Shown in pieces: positions 1-6,854 of a DNA stretch of 24,271 nucleotides. Made by a program: the position numbers and the translations under genes. Position 1 is the first letter of the stretch; every line of letters begins with the position of its first letter. Under the pieces are notes generated by a model that saw only the letters and a list, made by a program, of their open reading frames with translations, did no database searches and had not been told where the DNA came from. Location of the stretch: positions 1 through 24,271 of the forward strand of contig CAVVYA010000018.1 in NCBI GenBank assembly GCA_963752345.1. The letters are read 5' to 3'. The stretch comes from CAVVYA01 sp963752345 (GTDB lineage: Bacteria; Pseudomonadota; Alphaproteobacteria; SMXQ01).

Positions 1-113
1 GTTGCGCTAACCGGCGGGATAGCCGGCGCGCTTGCGAGGAAGCTCGCTCATGCCCGATCGGCGACGAGCGGCGGCGGTTACCTCGGGGAGATTTGGTTCG
101 GGAGACTTGGCTG

Positions 114-542
114 CTAGCGGTATTCGATGATGATGTCATCGACCATTGGATCATTTCTGTAAATTTTCTCGCCCTCTGGAAGTCCGATTTCAATCACTCT
201 CTCGCCGACCCATTTAACGCCCAAGGCGTGCTGTCCATGAAGCGAAAGAAACGACGGATTCTTCTCCGGCGAGAATGGCCTGTCTGAGGGCGCGACACTC
301 ACCTGAGTGTTGAAACTATCCGTGGCGCCACATCCCATTTCATAAATGACGGCAGAGCGTTTTCCATTTGGAGACGGAATCGAATCATGAACGGCCAAAT
401 CACAGCGCGTCACAATCTCATAAAGGGAATAAAAATTATAGCAACCGGCCGTGACGATGCCGAGGGCGAGAACAAACCGACCGAGATCAGCATGATCTCT
501 CACGAATCTACGGACGTGTTCTCGCAAAATGGGCCGCATCAT
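114..542 (-). CDS. Candidate immunity protein 1, membrane-anchored (partner of the Ntox44-like toxin)
   Basis: 142 aa. One hydrophobic segment lies at about residues 21-40 (RFVLALGIVTAGCYNFYSLY), followed by a soluble domain with an SPNGKRSAVIYEMGCGAT motif. This resembles a widespread small-protein family in which 'SPdGk...CGAt..f.tqvs' recurs, but I cannot give it a firm family name. Its ATG overlaps the TGA of the upstream toxin (ATGA, 539-542), the usual arrangement for a toxin and its immunity gene. A second in-frame Met follows immediately, so the start is uncertain by one codon. The immunity role is inferred from position, size and coupling. An N-terminal anchor would place the C-terminal domain in the periplasm if the N-in topology is right. 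Confidence 0.6.
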   Translation of the reverse strand: MMRPILREHVRRFVRDHADLGRFVLALGIVTAGCYNFYSLYEIVTRCDLAVHDSIPSPNGKRSAVIYEMGCGATDSFNTQVSVAPSDRPFSPEKNPSFLSLHGQHALGVKWVGERVIEIGLPEGEKIYRNDPMVDDIIIEYR

Positions 543-1909
543 TTTGGTTTTCGGTACTTCTTATGGTAGTACCAATAGCCTTTCGAAATCTGGTCTTGGT
601 CTTTCGGGTCGTCTCCAAATGGACCTTTCCCACCGATCCCACTATACGCCTCCAACAAACTCGGAACCTCACCCCATTCAGGGCGGCTTCTCTTATCTTT
701 AACCTGCCTCCATCCCGCCATGCGCAACAAGGTAGCTTCCGAATAGCCCCATTGCGGCCCCGGAAGCACCGTAGTTGTAGTTTCCAAAATCTTCGAACTC
801 TGTTGGGTCCTTTGATTGCCGCTTGTAGTCCCAGGGACCGTAGTTAGTGACCTGATTATAGAACCAACGATCTTGTCCCTTATGCCTCAACGCTTGGGCA
901 ATATTGGCATTGATATCAACTCCTGGCGGTGCCTTTGGCATGTCGCCGCCGGCGCCCTGGTCCTTCCGATCAGCGGGGGGCGTTCCGTCCGCCGCCGCAA
1001 CCTGAACGAAATCTGCACCGCGATTGCGGCCGTCTTGCGGCACACCTCCGCGCGTGAATTGCCCGAACGGCATTGCCGGGGAGCCTGCCTGTCCTTCTTG
1101 GCTGCTGTCGTTCCCCACCAGCTCCGGGCCGAGCGCCCGATTTAATAGGGTGTTCGCCACGGACTTCACCGCTTCGGCGTCGTATTTGCCGGGCACCCAG
1201 GCTTTCATGCCCGGCTGCTCGATGTAGGTCGGATCGCCAAAGATGTCGGAGACGGCGCGGCGCACCGCCTCTTGCGGCTCGGTGGTCTGGACGTAGTGAT
1301 AGGCAAGCAGCTTCACCAGCTTGGTCCTGTCCGCCAGGGCGGACTTCGGGATCTGGGGGTCCCAGTCGCGGTTGAAGCCCGAGTCGAGGGGCGCCAGGGC
1401 GCGGCGCGGGTTAGTGGCCTCGGAATCTTGGTCCGGCGCCGCCGCCAGCTCGTCCGCCAGGCGCGCCACGTTGAAAAAGCGGAAGCCGACGCGCGAGCCG
1501 TCGTTGCGCATCACCGGCCTGCCGTCGGCGCCGAGCAGCACCCAGCCATCGAGATGCTCGTCCATCATCCAGGTGCCGCGCCGGGCATTGTCGAGCGCCG
1601 CAGCGGCGGGCGACAGCGGCGGTGGTTCGGCGGGCGGTGCCGCGCCGGCGGGAGGCAAATCCGCGGAATCGTCCGGGGAAGCCGGCTGACCGGTGCCGGC
1701 CGTCAGCCGCGCATCGGGGGTGGGCGGCGCTGCCCCATCGGCGAGGGGTGGCGCTGCCGCCCGAGACTGCCCCTCACCCGCGCCAAAGCGGGGCTGAACG
1801 TCCAACGGCGGTGCCGTCAGGCCTTCGCCCGCTCCCGTCAGGGGTGGCAGGGGCGCGTCGGCTGTCTCGGCGTCCGGCGAGGGCGTGGCCGGCTGGCTCT
1901 CGGGCCAAT
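539..1909 (-). pseudogene. Polymorphic toxin 1: start-less carrier domain with Ntox44-like tip, frameshifted
   Basis: The carrier part is almost identical to toxin 2 (WVLLGADGRPVMRN, WVPGKYDAEAVKSV) but begins abruptly at 1909. The upstream sequence differs from toxin 2 and has an in-frame TAA about 15 nt before the homology, with no ATG or GTG in the native position, so translation would need an internal start such as TTG at 1805. After NTLLNRALGP the tip is new: WFYNQVTNYGPWDYK, FEDFGNYNYGASG, then, after a frameshift, LLRMAGWRQVKDKRSRPEWG and GPFGDDPKDQDQISKGYWYY. This pattern matches bacterial toxin 44 (Ntox44), a predicted RNase tip of polymorphic toxins. The shift lies near 746-750 in a GGGGC run and is repaired by dropping one base. 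It could be mutation or a sequencing error. The repaired frame ends at 539, overlapping the immunity ATG. Confidence 0.75.
1148..1909. repeat. Long direct repeat, copy 1 (partner 3670-4431)
   Basis: This 762-bp segment aligns with 3670-4431 at a constant offset of 2522 bp without visible indels. It is nearly identical from about 1208 and more diverged in the first 60 bp. It covers the whole shared toxin carrier domain. The left edge is where the toxin tips diverge and the right edge is where the start region of toxin 2 diverges from toxin 1. Confidence 0.9.
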
Positions 1910-1972
1910 ATACGAGGATCCATGGTTATTCGTCCATTATAGTCGAACGGCTTAGCGAATCACGTGTGCAAA

Positions 1973-2371
1973 CTAATATTCAACATCCTGAAATTCGCGC
2001 AGCCGCGTTTCGATTTCCAAGAAGCTATTGCGCGAGTCGGTCGGCATCTCCTTCTGATGATCTTTCGAGTTCCAGCCCTTGCTCTCCAGCCACCGAAAGT
2101 ATCGAATGACACCGGTTGGACCCCGTTTATGCATAGCTGCGACCAAACCGCTTTCCGTCACACTGATGTCTCCTTTGATGCCTGTTATCGTCTTGCCAAT
2201 TCGGGCCAAATGATTGTTGCGAACTGAGGTTTCGAGTCTCTTTTTCCACCCGCTGAATGCGGCCTCCTGGGCTTGCGGATTGTCCAAAAACTCCTGCCAA
2301 CTCCGCACTCCGAGGATGCGCAGCCCCGCCGCGATGGCGTCGTCGATGCCGAAGGCCGCTACCGGTAGTCG
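1973..2371 (-). pseudogene. Orphan C-terminal tip resembling a murein-hydrolase / lysozyme-like domain
   Basis: The frame is open from a TGA at 2372-2374 to a stop at 1973. The only candidate start is GTG at 2308, without a convincing ribosome site. The segment RSWQEFLDNPQAQEAAFSGW, then IGKTITG and ISVTESGLVAAMHKRGPTGV, resembles the C-terminal half of alphaproteobacterial proteins with peptidoglycan-hydrolase folds, which typically read 'FL..P.aQe.AF', 'G.TI.G', 'TesGLlAAaHl.G..GV'. The catalytic N-terminal part of such a domain is not seen upstream. It lies between immunity gene 2 and the start-less toxin 1, on the same strand, which fits a displaced toxin tip left by cassette turnover. 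Family assignment is from memory of the motif pattern. Confidence 0.45.
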
Positions 2372-2404
2372 TCAGCTCAACATCACCTGAATCTTTGCGG
2401 CTAG

Positions 2405-3025
2405 CTAGTGGCGAACCCGCGCCAGATAAAGCGGGGCTTCGAGATCACCGAGGGCTTCAGCACGCTTGAGAAGAGCGATGGCCTTGTCGGTCGGCTCGCC
2501 GTTTTCGTCGAAGTAAAAAAACGACTTGAAGGTGAGAGCGAACGGAAACTCACGGGCAACGGCTTGATCGAGCCAATAGTTGGCCTTTTTAAGGTCGATG
2601 TCGAACAGCGTGCGGCCTTGACTATCTTCCGCACCCGCTCGGTATTTCATCGACAGTTCAAACATGGCCTCCGGGTGTCCGGAATCCGCGGCGGCGATTA
2701 GCCAATATCTGGTGTTCTCATTATCCACGCATGGTCCGCCGAATTCCTCGTCACACTGGTAGTGCTCGTAGAGTTGCCACTGAGCAGCGCCCGGACCCTG
2801 CTCGGCTTGCGCGATGGCCTGTTCGAGCCAATATGAGGCGCGGGCCATATCGGTAGTGCGACCCTGCCCAAAACGATAAATCCGATACATGAGCAGCTGC
2901 GACGCGATGTCACCCTGTTCGGCCAAGGGGGTCAGCAAGCGCAAGGCTTTCCTATATCGCTTACGGTAATAAGCCGCCCGAGCTTCTTGTCGTGCGGTTG
3001 TCAATGGATCGTCGGGTTGCGGCAT
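2405..3025 (-). CDS. Sel1-repeat protein, candidate immunity protein 2
   Basis: 206 aa, no signal peptide. Three to four Sel1/TPR-like alpha-alpha repeats are visible: ARQEARAAYYRKRYRKALRLLTPLAEQGD, then MARASYWLEQAIAQAEQG with AQWQLYEHY, then NTRYWLIAAADSGHPEAMFELSMKY, then KKANYWLDQAVAREFPFAL and AIALLKRAEALGDLEAPLYLARV. Sel1-repeat proteins act as binding scaffolds and are frequent immunity partners of secreted toxins. This gene starts 40 bp downstream of toxin 2 on the same strand. The function as cognate antitoxin is inferred from position and fold class. No strong ribosome site precedes the ATG, consistent with coupling to the toxin. Confidence 0.7.
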   Translation of the reverse strand: MPQPDDPLTTARQEARAAYYRKRYRKALRLLTPLAEQGDIASQLLMYRIYRFGQGRTTDMARASYWLEQAIAQAEQGPGAAQWQLYEHYQCDEEFGGPCVDNENTRYWLIAAADSGHPEAMFELSMKYRAGAEDSQGRTLFDIDLKKANYWLDQAVAREFPFALTFKSFFYFDENGEPTDKAIALLKRAEALGDLEAPLYLARVRH

Positions 3026-3064
3026 AGCTGTTATTCAGGGGCACGAAACTGTTTCGCGGCTTTG

Positions 3065-4444
3065 TTAGCTGACCTTGAGAACTGACCTCTTGCTTTCGCC
3101 TTTGACTTCAGGTGACAGCTTCCCCGTCTCAAACATCTCATGAGTGGCTTTGGCGAGATGCTCGCGTGCTTCCGGGGATAAGCGCCGGATTATCTTGTCG
3201 TGCTCTCTCGTGTCCTTGTCCTTGTCGTAAGGATGAACTTCGAACGTGTCAGCTAAATATCTTATCTCACGACCGTCATTCAATCTTAGGTGGAAATGGG
3301 CAGGCCCATGCTCCACTCGTGGGTTAAAATTTTCAACTGCGCCCGATACCTTAGGGCCCGGGTTTGCGAAAAATGTCCCCGCGCCTTGAAACTCGTGCCA
3401 AATATTAGCGACAGGTCGAACGTTCGCCGTGCCGTGACCCTCAGGTTCGATCTCCAATATGATGCTGTCGTCGGCGATTTTCGATTTATTGAGAGCTGCC
3501 CCTCGGTTCTGGTGCTGATCTGCTCTGCTAGTGCCGCGCAGCGGGCCACCGCGCATGTAGGCCCCAAATGGTGATATCCGAGTGTCTTGCATCACGCCGG
3601 TCACATTGATGCCAGTGCTTTCGTCCGCATGCTCGCGCGCCGCCTTCGGCCCGAGCACTTGGCGCAGCAGGGTGTCCGCCACAGACTTCACCGCCTCAAC
3701 GTCATACTTGCCCGGCACCCAGGCCTTCATGCCCGGCTGCTCGATGTAGGTCGGATCGCCGAAGATGTCGGAGACGGCGCGGCGCACCGCCTCTTGCGGC
3801 TCGGTGGTCTGGACGTAGTGGTAGGCGAGCAGCTTCACCAGCTTGGTCCTGTCCGCCAGGGCGGACTGCGGGATCTGGGGGTCCCAGTCGCGGTTGAAGC
3901 CCGAGTCGAGGGGCGCCAGGGCGCGGCGCGGGTTGGTGGCCTCGGAATCTTGGTCCGGCGCCGCCGCCAGCTCGTCCGCCAGGCGCGCCACGTTGAAAAA
4001 GCGGAAGCCGACGCGCGAGCCGTCGTTGCGCATCACCGGCCTGCCGTCGGCGCCGAGCAGCACCCAGCCATCGAGATGCTCGTCCATCATCCAGGTGCCG
4101 CGCCGGGCGTTGTCGAGCGCCGCAGCGGCGGGCGACAGCGGCGGGCGTTCGCCGGGTGGTGCCGCGCCGGCGGGAGGCAAATCCGCGGAATTGTCCGGGG
4201 AAGCCGGCTGACCGGTGCCGGCCGTCAGCCGCGCATCGGGGGTGGGCGGCGCTGCCCCATCGGCGAGGGGTGGCGCTGCCGCCCGAGACTGCCCCTCACC
4301 CGCGCCAAAGCGGGGCTGAACGTCCAACGGCGGTGCCGTCAGGCCTTCGCCCGCTCCCGTCAGGGGTGGCAGGGGCGCGTCGGCTGTCTCGGCGTCCGGC
4401 GAGGGCGTGGCCGGCTGGCTCTCGGGCCAATCATCGAGTCTCAC
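3065..4444 (-). CDS. Polymorphic toxin 2, intact carrier domain with unrecognised tip
   Basis: 459 aa. Residues 1-107 are a Pro/Ala-rich low-complexity tether. Residues about 108-266 form the carrier domain shared with toxins 1 and 3 (TWMMDEHLDGWVLLGADGRP, FNRDWDPQIP, LLAYHYVQTTEP, WVPGKYDVEAVKSVADTLL). After LGPK a linker (SPFGAYMRGG) leads to a tip at about 326-459 that I do not recognise. It contains an EHGPAHFHL motif that could supply paired histidines for metal binding or catalysis. The start is GTG at 4444 with GGAG seven bases upstream. No signal peptide or membrane segment is seen, so release would need the virion, host lysis or an unseen exporter. It lies 60 bp downstream of a tail gene and 40 bp upstream of a Sel1-repeat gene. 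The toxin role is inferred from the shared-carrier, variable-tip organisation. Confidence 0.75.
   Translation of the reverse strand: MRLDDWPESQPATPSPDAETADAPLPPLTGAGEGLTAPPLDVQPRFGAGEGQSRAAAPPLADGAAPPTPDARLTAGTGQPASPDNSADLPPAGAAPPGERPPLSPAAAALDNARRGTWMMDEHLDGWVLLGADGRPVMRNDGSRVGFRFFNVARLADELAAAPDQDSEATNPRRALAPLDSGFNRDWDPQIPQSALADRTKLVKLLAYHYVQTTEPQEAVRRAVSDIFGDPTYIEQPGMKAWVPGKYDVEAVKSVADTLLRQVLGPKAAREHADESTGINVTGVMQDTRISPFGAYMRGGPLRGTSRADQHQNRGAALNKSKIADDSIILEIEPEGHGTANVRPVANIWHEFQGAGTFFANPGPKVSGAVENFNPRVEHGPAHFHLRLNDGREIRYLADTFEVHPYDKDKDTREHDKIIRRLSPEAREHLAKATHEMFETGKLSPEVKGESKRSVLKVS
3670..4431. repeat. Long direct repeat, copy 2 (partner 1148-1909)
   Basis: Second copy of the 762-bp carrier-domain repeat, here inside the intact toxin 2 gene. 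Homologous recombination with copy 1 would place the Ntox44-like tip and its immunity gene behind the functional start of toxin 2. Confidence 0.9.
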
Positions 4445-4504
4445 GGGCGGGCTCCGGGTTCGGGGTGCGGCGGATCGGGGCGGGTTGGCGGATTGACGGC
4501 AGGC

Positions 4505-5068
4505 TCAGGCGAGGCCGAGCATGCCGAGCAGCAGCGAGCCGAGCTCCTTCCAGTCGAGCACCGGCAGGCGCTCGACCGGGAAGGCGGGCTCGAAGATCAA
4601 CACGGTGGCGATCAGGAAAGGATAGGCGGCGTCGAGCGCGAGGCGCGCGGCGATCGCGTCGGTCAGCAGCGCATCGTAAAGCGACGGGTCTTCGACGCGC
4701 GCGATATACAGAATTTCGAGCGGCGCATCCTCGTCGGTCAGGATGCGGCGGCCCTCGATCTTATAGGTCAGGCCGAAATCGACCTCACCGTTGATCGCGA
4801 GTGCGCGCAGGCAATAGGCCGGATCGGGCCCTTCCGGCAGCGCATATTGCCGGCCGTAGCCCCAGGCCGGCGCCTGAGCCAGCGCCGCGAGCGAGGCGCG
4901 CGCCATGGCGCAATTCCACGGATAGGCGCGCAGCACCGCGTCGCGCACGCGTTCGTAGTTGCGCGCGCAGAAGCGCGCCGCCTTGCTGTCGTCGGCGAGC
5001 GAGGCGATCGAATCGCCGCCAAGCAGATCGAGCGCGGTGTTGCAGATCGAAACGACGGAGGTTGTCAT
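4505..5068 (-). CDS. Tail tubular protein A-like phage protein with atypical C-terminus
   Basis: 187 aa. The N-terminal part (VVSICNTALDLLGGDSIASL, CARNYERVRDAVLRAYPWNCA, FGLTYKIEGRRILTDEDAPL, IARVEDPSLYDALLTDAIAARLALDAAYP) is typical of the T7 gp11 tail tubular protein A / adaptor family found in podoviral prophages. Family members normally continue with a helical segment after this point. Here the last 37 residues (from FLIATVLIFEPAF to LGSLLLGMLGLA) are hydrophobic and unlike the family, so the 3' end may come from another gene such as a holin. No tail tubular B or tail fibre gene follows; toxin 2 begins 60 bp downstream in the same frame. ATG at 5068 has only a weak GGGA upstream. Confidence 0.75.
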   Translation of the reverse strand: MTTSVVSICNTALDLLGGDSIASLADDSKAARFCARNYERVRDAVLRAYPWNCAMARASLAALAQAPAWGYGRQYALPEGPDPAYCLRALAINGEVDFGLTYKIEGRRILTDEDAPLEILYIARVEDPSLYDALLTDAIAARLALDAAYPFLIATVLIFEPAFPVERLPVLDWKELGSLLLGMLGLA

Positions 5069-5110
5069 GGCAATCGTATCCCGTCCTGGTGCGGCGCGAG
5101 GCTAGGTTCT

Positions 5111-5230
5111 TTTCTTCCCCTCCCCCTCGATGGGGGAGGTTGGGTGGGGGTGATTGTCATTCGGCATCGACGCTCCCCACGGTCATTGCGCCCCCCACCC
5201 TGCCCCTCCCCCACAAGGGGGGAGGGAACG
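5111..5230. repeat. Composite palindromic intergenic repeat, C/G-rich
   Basis: Two hairpin-forming halves (CCTCCCCCTCGATGGGGGAGG near 5117 and CCCTCCCCCACAAGGGG near 5203) are arranged as a larger inverted repeat around a 35-40 bp centre. The GGTTGGGTGGGGG arm pairs with CCCCCCACCCTG. Such elements are abundant between genes in alphaproteobacterial chromosomes. A degenerate relative lies at 13871-13978. It occupies most of the gap between the small head protein and the tail gene. Confidence 0.75.
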
Positions 5231-5257
5231 AGGCGGCGGGGCTCGTTTTACGCGTGC

Positions 5258-5356
5258 TCAATCCCTGTGTCGTACGGCCCGTCAGTCGAGCGTGTAGTAC
5301 GCCCATCAGTCGAGCGTGTCGTACGACCCATCAATCGAGCGTGTAATACACGACCG
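5258..5356 (-). repeat. Tandem repeat of the 3' end of the small head protein gene (4 copies, 24-25 bp)
   Basis: Copies begin at 5258, 5282, 5306 and 5331. On the minus strand each unit resembles the final YYTLD-stop codons of the gene that terminates at 5331. The first three copies lie beyond the real stop and each keeps a TGA in the equivalent place. Copy similarity falls with distance from the gene. Confidence 0.8.
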
Positions 5357-5756
5357 AACGGATGGTGCCGTTGATGGCGGCGCCGGCCGTGGTGATGATG
5401 ACGGTGGTCTCGGCCGGCTGTTGGAAGCCGACGCCGGTGGCCTGGCCGTTGGTGCCCGTCATCGTCTGCTTGCCGGCGGAGCCGGTGGCGAACGCGGCGA
5501 TGTAGCGGTTGGCGGACACCGCGTCGCCGACGGTGAGCGTGGCGGAGGCGTTGAGAGCGTCGTGGAAGATGTGGACGTCCCACACCCTGGCACCTTTCGG
5601 CAGGCGCGCGATGTCGATGGTCGAGCCGGCCGCGATGGTGGATGCGGTGAAGGTATCGTAGAACACCCGCACGCGCCCGCCGACCTGGGCCGTATCCGGA
5701 TAGGCGACCGGAAACGACGTCAGGGCGGCCATGTTGAGGCCTTTTTCAGCAGACAT
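5331..5756 (-). CDS. Small phage head/decoration-type protein
   Basis: 141 aa, rich in Ala, Thr and Val, with beta-type segments (GGRVRVFYDTFTASTIAAGS, ARVWDVHIFHDALNASATLT, TTVIITTAGAAINGTIRSVV) and no cysteines. It lies 29 bp downstream of the major capsid gene on the same strand, with a clear GGAGAA site seven bases before ATG 5756. Position and composition suggest a head decoration or stabilisation protein. I recognise it as a common gene after capsid in such prophages but cannot name a characterised family. Its 3' end is tandemly repeated downstream. Confidence 0.65.
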   Translation of the reverse strand: MSAEKGLNMAALTSFPVAYPDTAQVGGRVRVFYDTFTASTIAAGSTIDIARLPKGARVWDVHIFHDALNASATLTVGDAVSANRYIAAFATGSAGKQTMTGTNGQATGVGFQQPAETTVIITTAGAAINGTIRSVVYYTLD

Positions 5757-5785
5757 GGTTCAGTTCTCCAATCGGGATATGGCGG

Positions 5786-6646
5786 TTACGATTCCTGGCA
5801 ATCGACCTGGACGACCTTTTCCTCCTCCATGCGGCTCGCGCCGCACGACAGCGAGGCATAGGCGTAGACGGAGAAGGATTTGTCCGGCCGCTCGATGACG
5901 CGGCCCTTGATGTCGGCGCCGAGCGCGAGCAGAAGGCCCGACTTGGCCCAGGCAATGCACTGCCGCACGTTGCCCACGGCGGTCACCCGCTGAACGCGGA
6001 TGAACTTGAAGCCGAGGAAGCTGTCGATCTCGCCCTGGGCCAGCGCCTTCACGGTGTTGTAATCGGACGATTTGATTTCCGTCGTGTTCAGCAGGTCGGT
6101 GACCTGCTTGGCGGTGACGGCGACGAAGCGCGGGTCGTCCGGATCGACATCGTTCTTGTCGAGCGTCTCCTTGGCGCTGAGCAGCTTGGTCAGGTTGAGC
6201 CCGGTCGCCGAGGCCGCGATCTTCTGGCCGGCCGGCAAGGCGACCGACGTGGCCCCGGCCTTGCCGGTCTTCGCCGTGCCGAGCGCCGCGTCGATCAGGA
6301 TGTCGTCCACCTTGCGTCCGAGCGCCCACATGGCGGATTGCAGGTAGGTGGAAGACGGATCGATCAACAGCCGGACCTTGTCCGGGTTGTCGATGAGATC
6401 GCCCCATTCGAAATCGCGCATGGTGACCTGGCGCCGCGAGTGCGGCGTGTTCACCAGGGGCGAATCGGAATGACGGCTGGTGCGTTCGATCGCCGCGGTG
6501 GCGCCGATCTGGTCGAAATAGCCGAACTCGCCGTTGACGGCCTCGACCGTCACGGCCTCGCGCAGGCGCGAGCCCTTCTGCTGCACGAGATTGTAGAGCG
6601 TGCCCTTGTATTGCTGGACAAAGGCCGCGGTGATCTGGTCGGACAT
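5786..6646 (-). CDS. Phage major capsid protein
   Basis: 286 aa. Features seen in podoviral prophage capsid proteins are MSDQITAAFVQQYKGTLYNL at the start, FDQIGATAAIERTSRHSDSP, MRDFEWGDLIDNPDKVRLLI, LGRKVDDILIDAALG and a C-terminal region with FLGFKFIRVQRV and CIAWAKSGLLLALG. This is the HK97-fold 'Phage_capsid_2'-type family. ATG at 6646 is chosen over an upstream in-frame start because AGGAGGG lies ten bases before it. In the usual order scaffold precedes capsid directly, but here about 7.3 kb of foreign genes separates them. A rho-independent terminator lies between the preceding gene and this one, so it needs its own promoter or readthrough. Confidence 0.85.
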   Translation of the reverse strand: MSDQITAAFVQQYKGTLYNLVQQKGSRLREAVTVEAVNGEFGYFDQIGATAAIERTSRHSDSPLVNTPHSRRQVTMRDFEWGDLIDNPDKVRLLIDPSSTYLQSAMWALGRKVDDILIDAALGTAKTGKAGATSVALPAGQKIAASATGLNLTKLLSAKETLDKNDVDPDDPRFVAVTAKQVTDLLNTTEIKSSDYNTVKALAQGEIDSFLGFKFIRVQRVTAVGNVRQCIAWAKSGLLLALGADIKGRVIERPDKSFSVYAYASLSCGASRMEEEKVVQVDCQES

Positions 6647-6702
6647 GTGAATGTCCCTCCTGTCAGATGCGGTTGCGTTTGACCGGAGGGGCTGCCCGCA
6701 TG

Positions 6703-6750
6703 AAAAAAGCCGCCCTGGCGCCACCGATGCGGTGGTGCCAAAGCGGCTTT
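6703..6750 (-). terminator. Rho-independent terminator between the PEP-CTERM gene and the capsid gene
   Basis: On the minus strand AAAGCCGC (6750-6743) pairs with GCGGCTTT (6713-6706). Inside, TGGC/GCCA and CCACC/GGTGG extend the stem around a GCATC loop. Six T residues follow (6708-6703). It would stop transcripts from the PEP-CTERM gene before the capsid gene. Confidence 0.8.
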
Positions 6751-6838
6751 CTGCGGACCCGTGCTCCTAGGCGGAACGCCGCCTTCGGCGCCCTGCTTTC
6801 AGGGTGTCAACCGGACCTTGCGGCTACCCGGAGTTTAA
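6751..6838 (-). ncRNA. Candidate structured RNA segment preceding the capsid-side terminator
   Basis: Between the PEP-CTERM stop and the terminator, the minus strand holds several close hairpins: CCCTG-AAAG-CAGGG, GCGCC-GAA-GGCGGC or the alternative GGCGG-CGTT-CCGCC, and a longer-range CTCC/GGAG pairing enclosing them. No coding frame explains it and I do not recognise it as a known riboswitch or ribozyme. It may be a structured 3' UTR or a leader for capsid expression. Confidence 0.35.
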
Positions 6839-6854
6839 CTGCGACGTCCTATGG

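Noticed and set aside
1..112. Plus-strand frame open from base 1 (ALTGGIAGALARKLAHARSA) ending at a TAG near 112
   Set aside because: Could be the end of a gene entering from the left, but it is too short and has no recognisable motif, and the phage genes run the other way.
3587..5374. 595-codon plus-strand open frame
   Set aside because: Antisense to toxin 2 and the tail gene; low-complexity composition and no recognisable motif.
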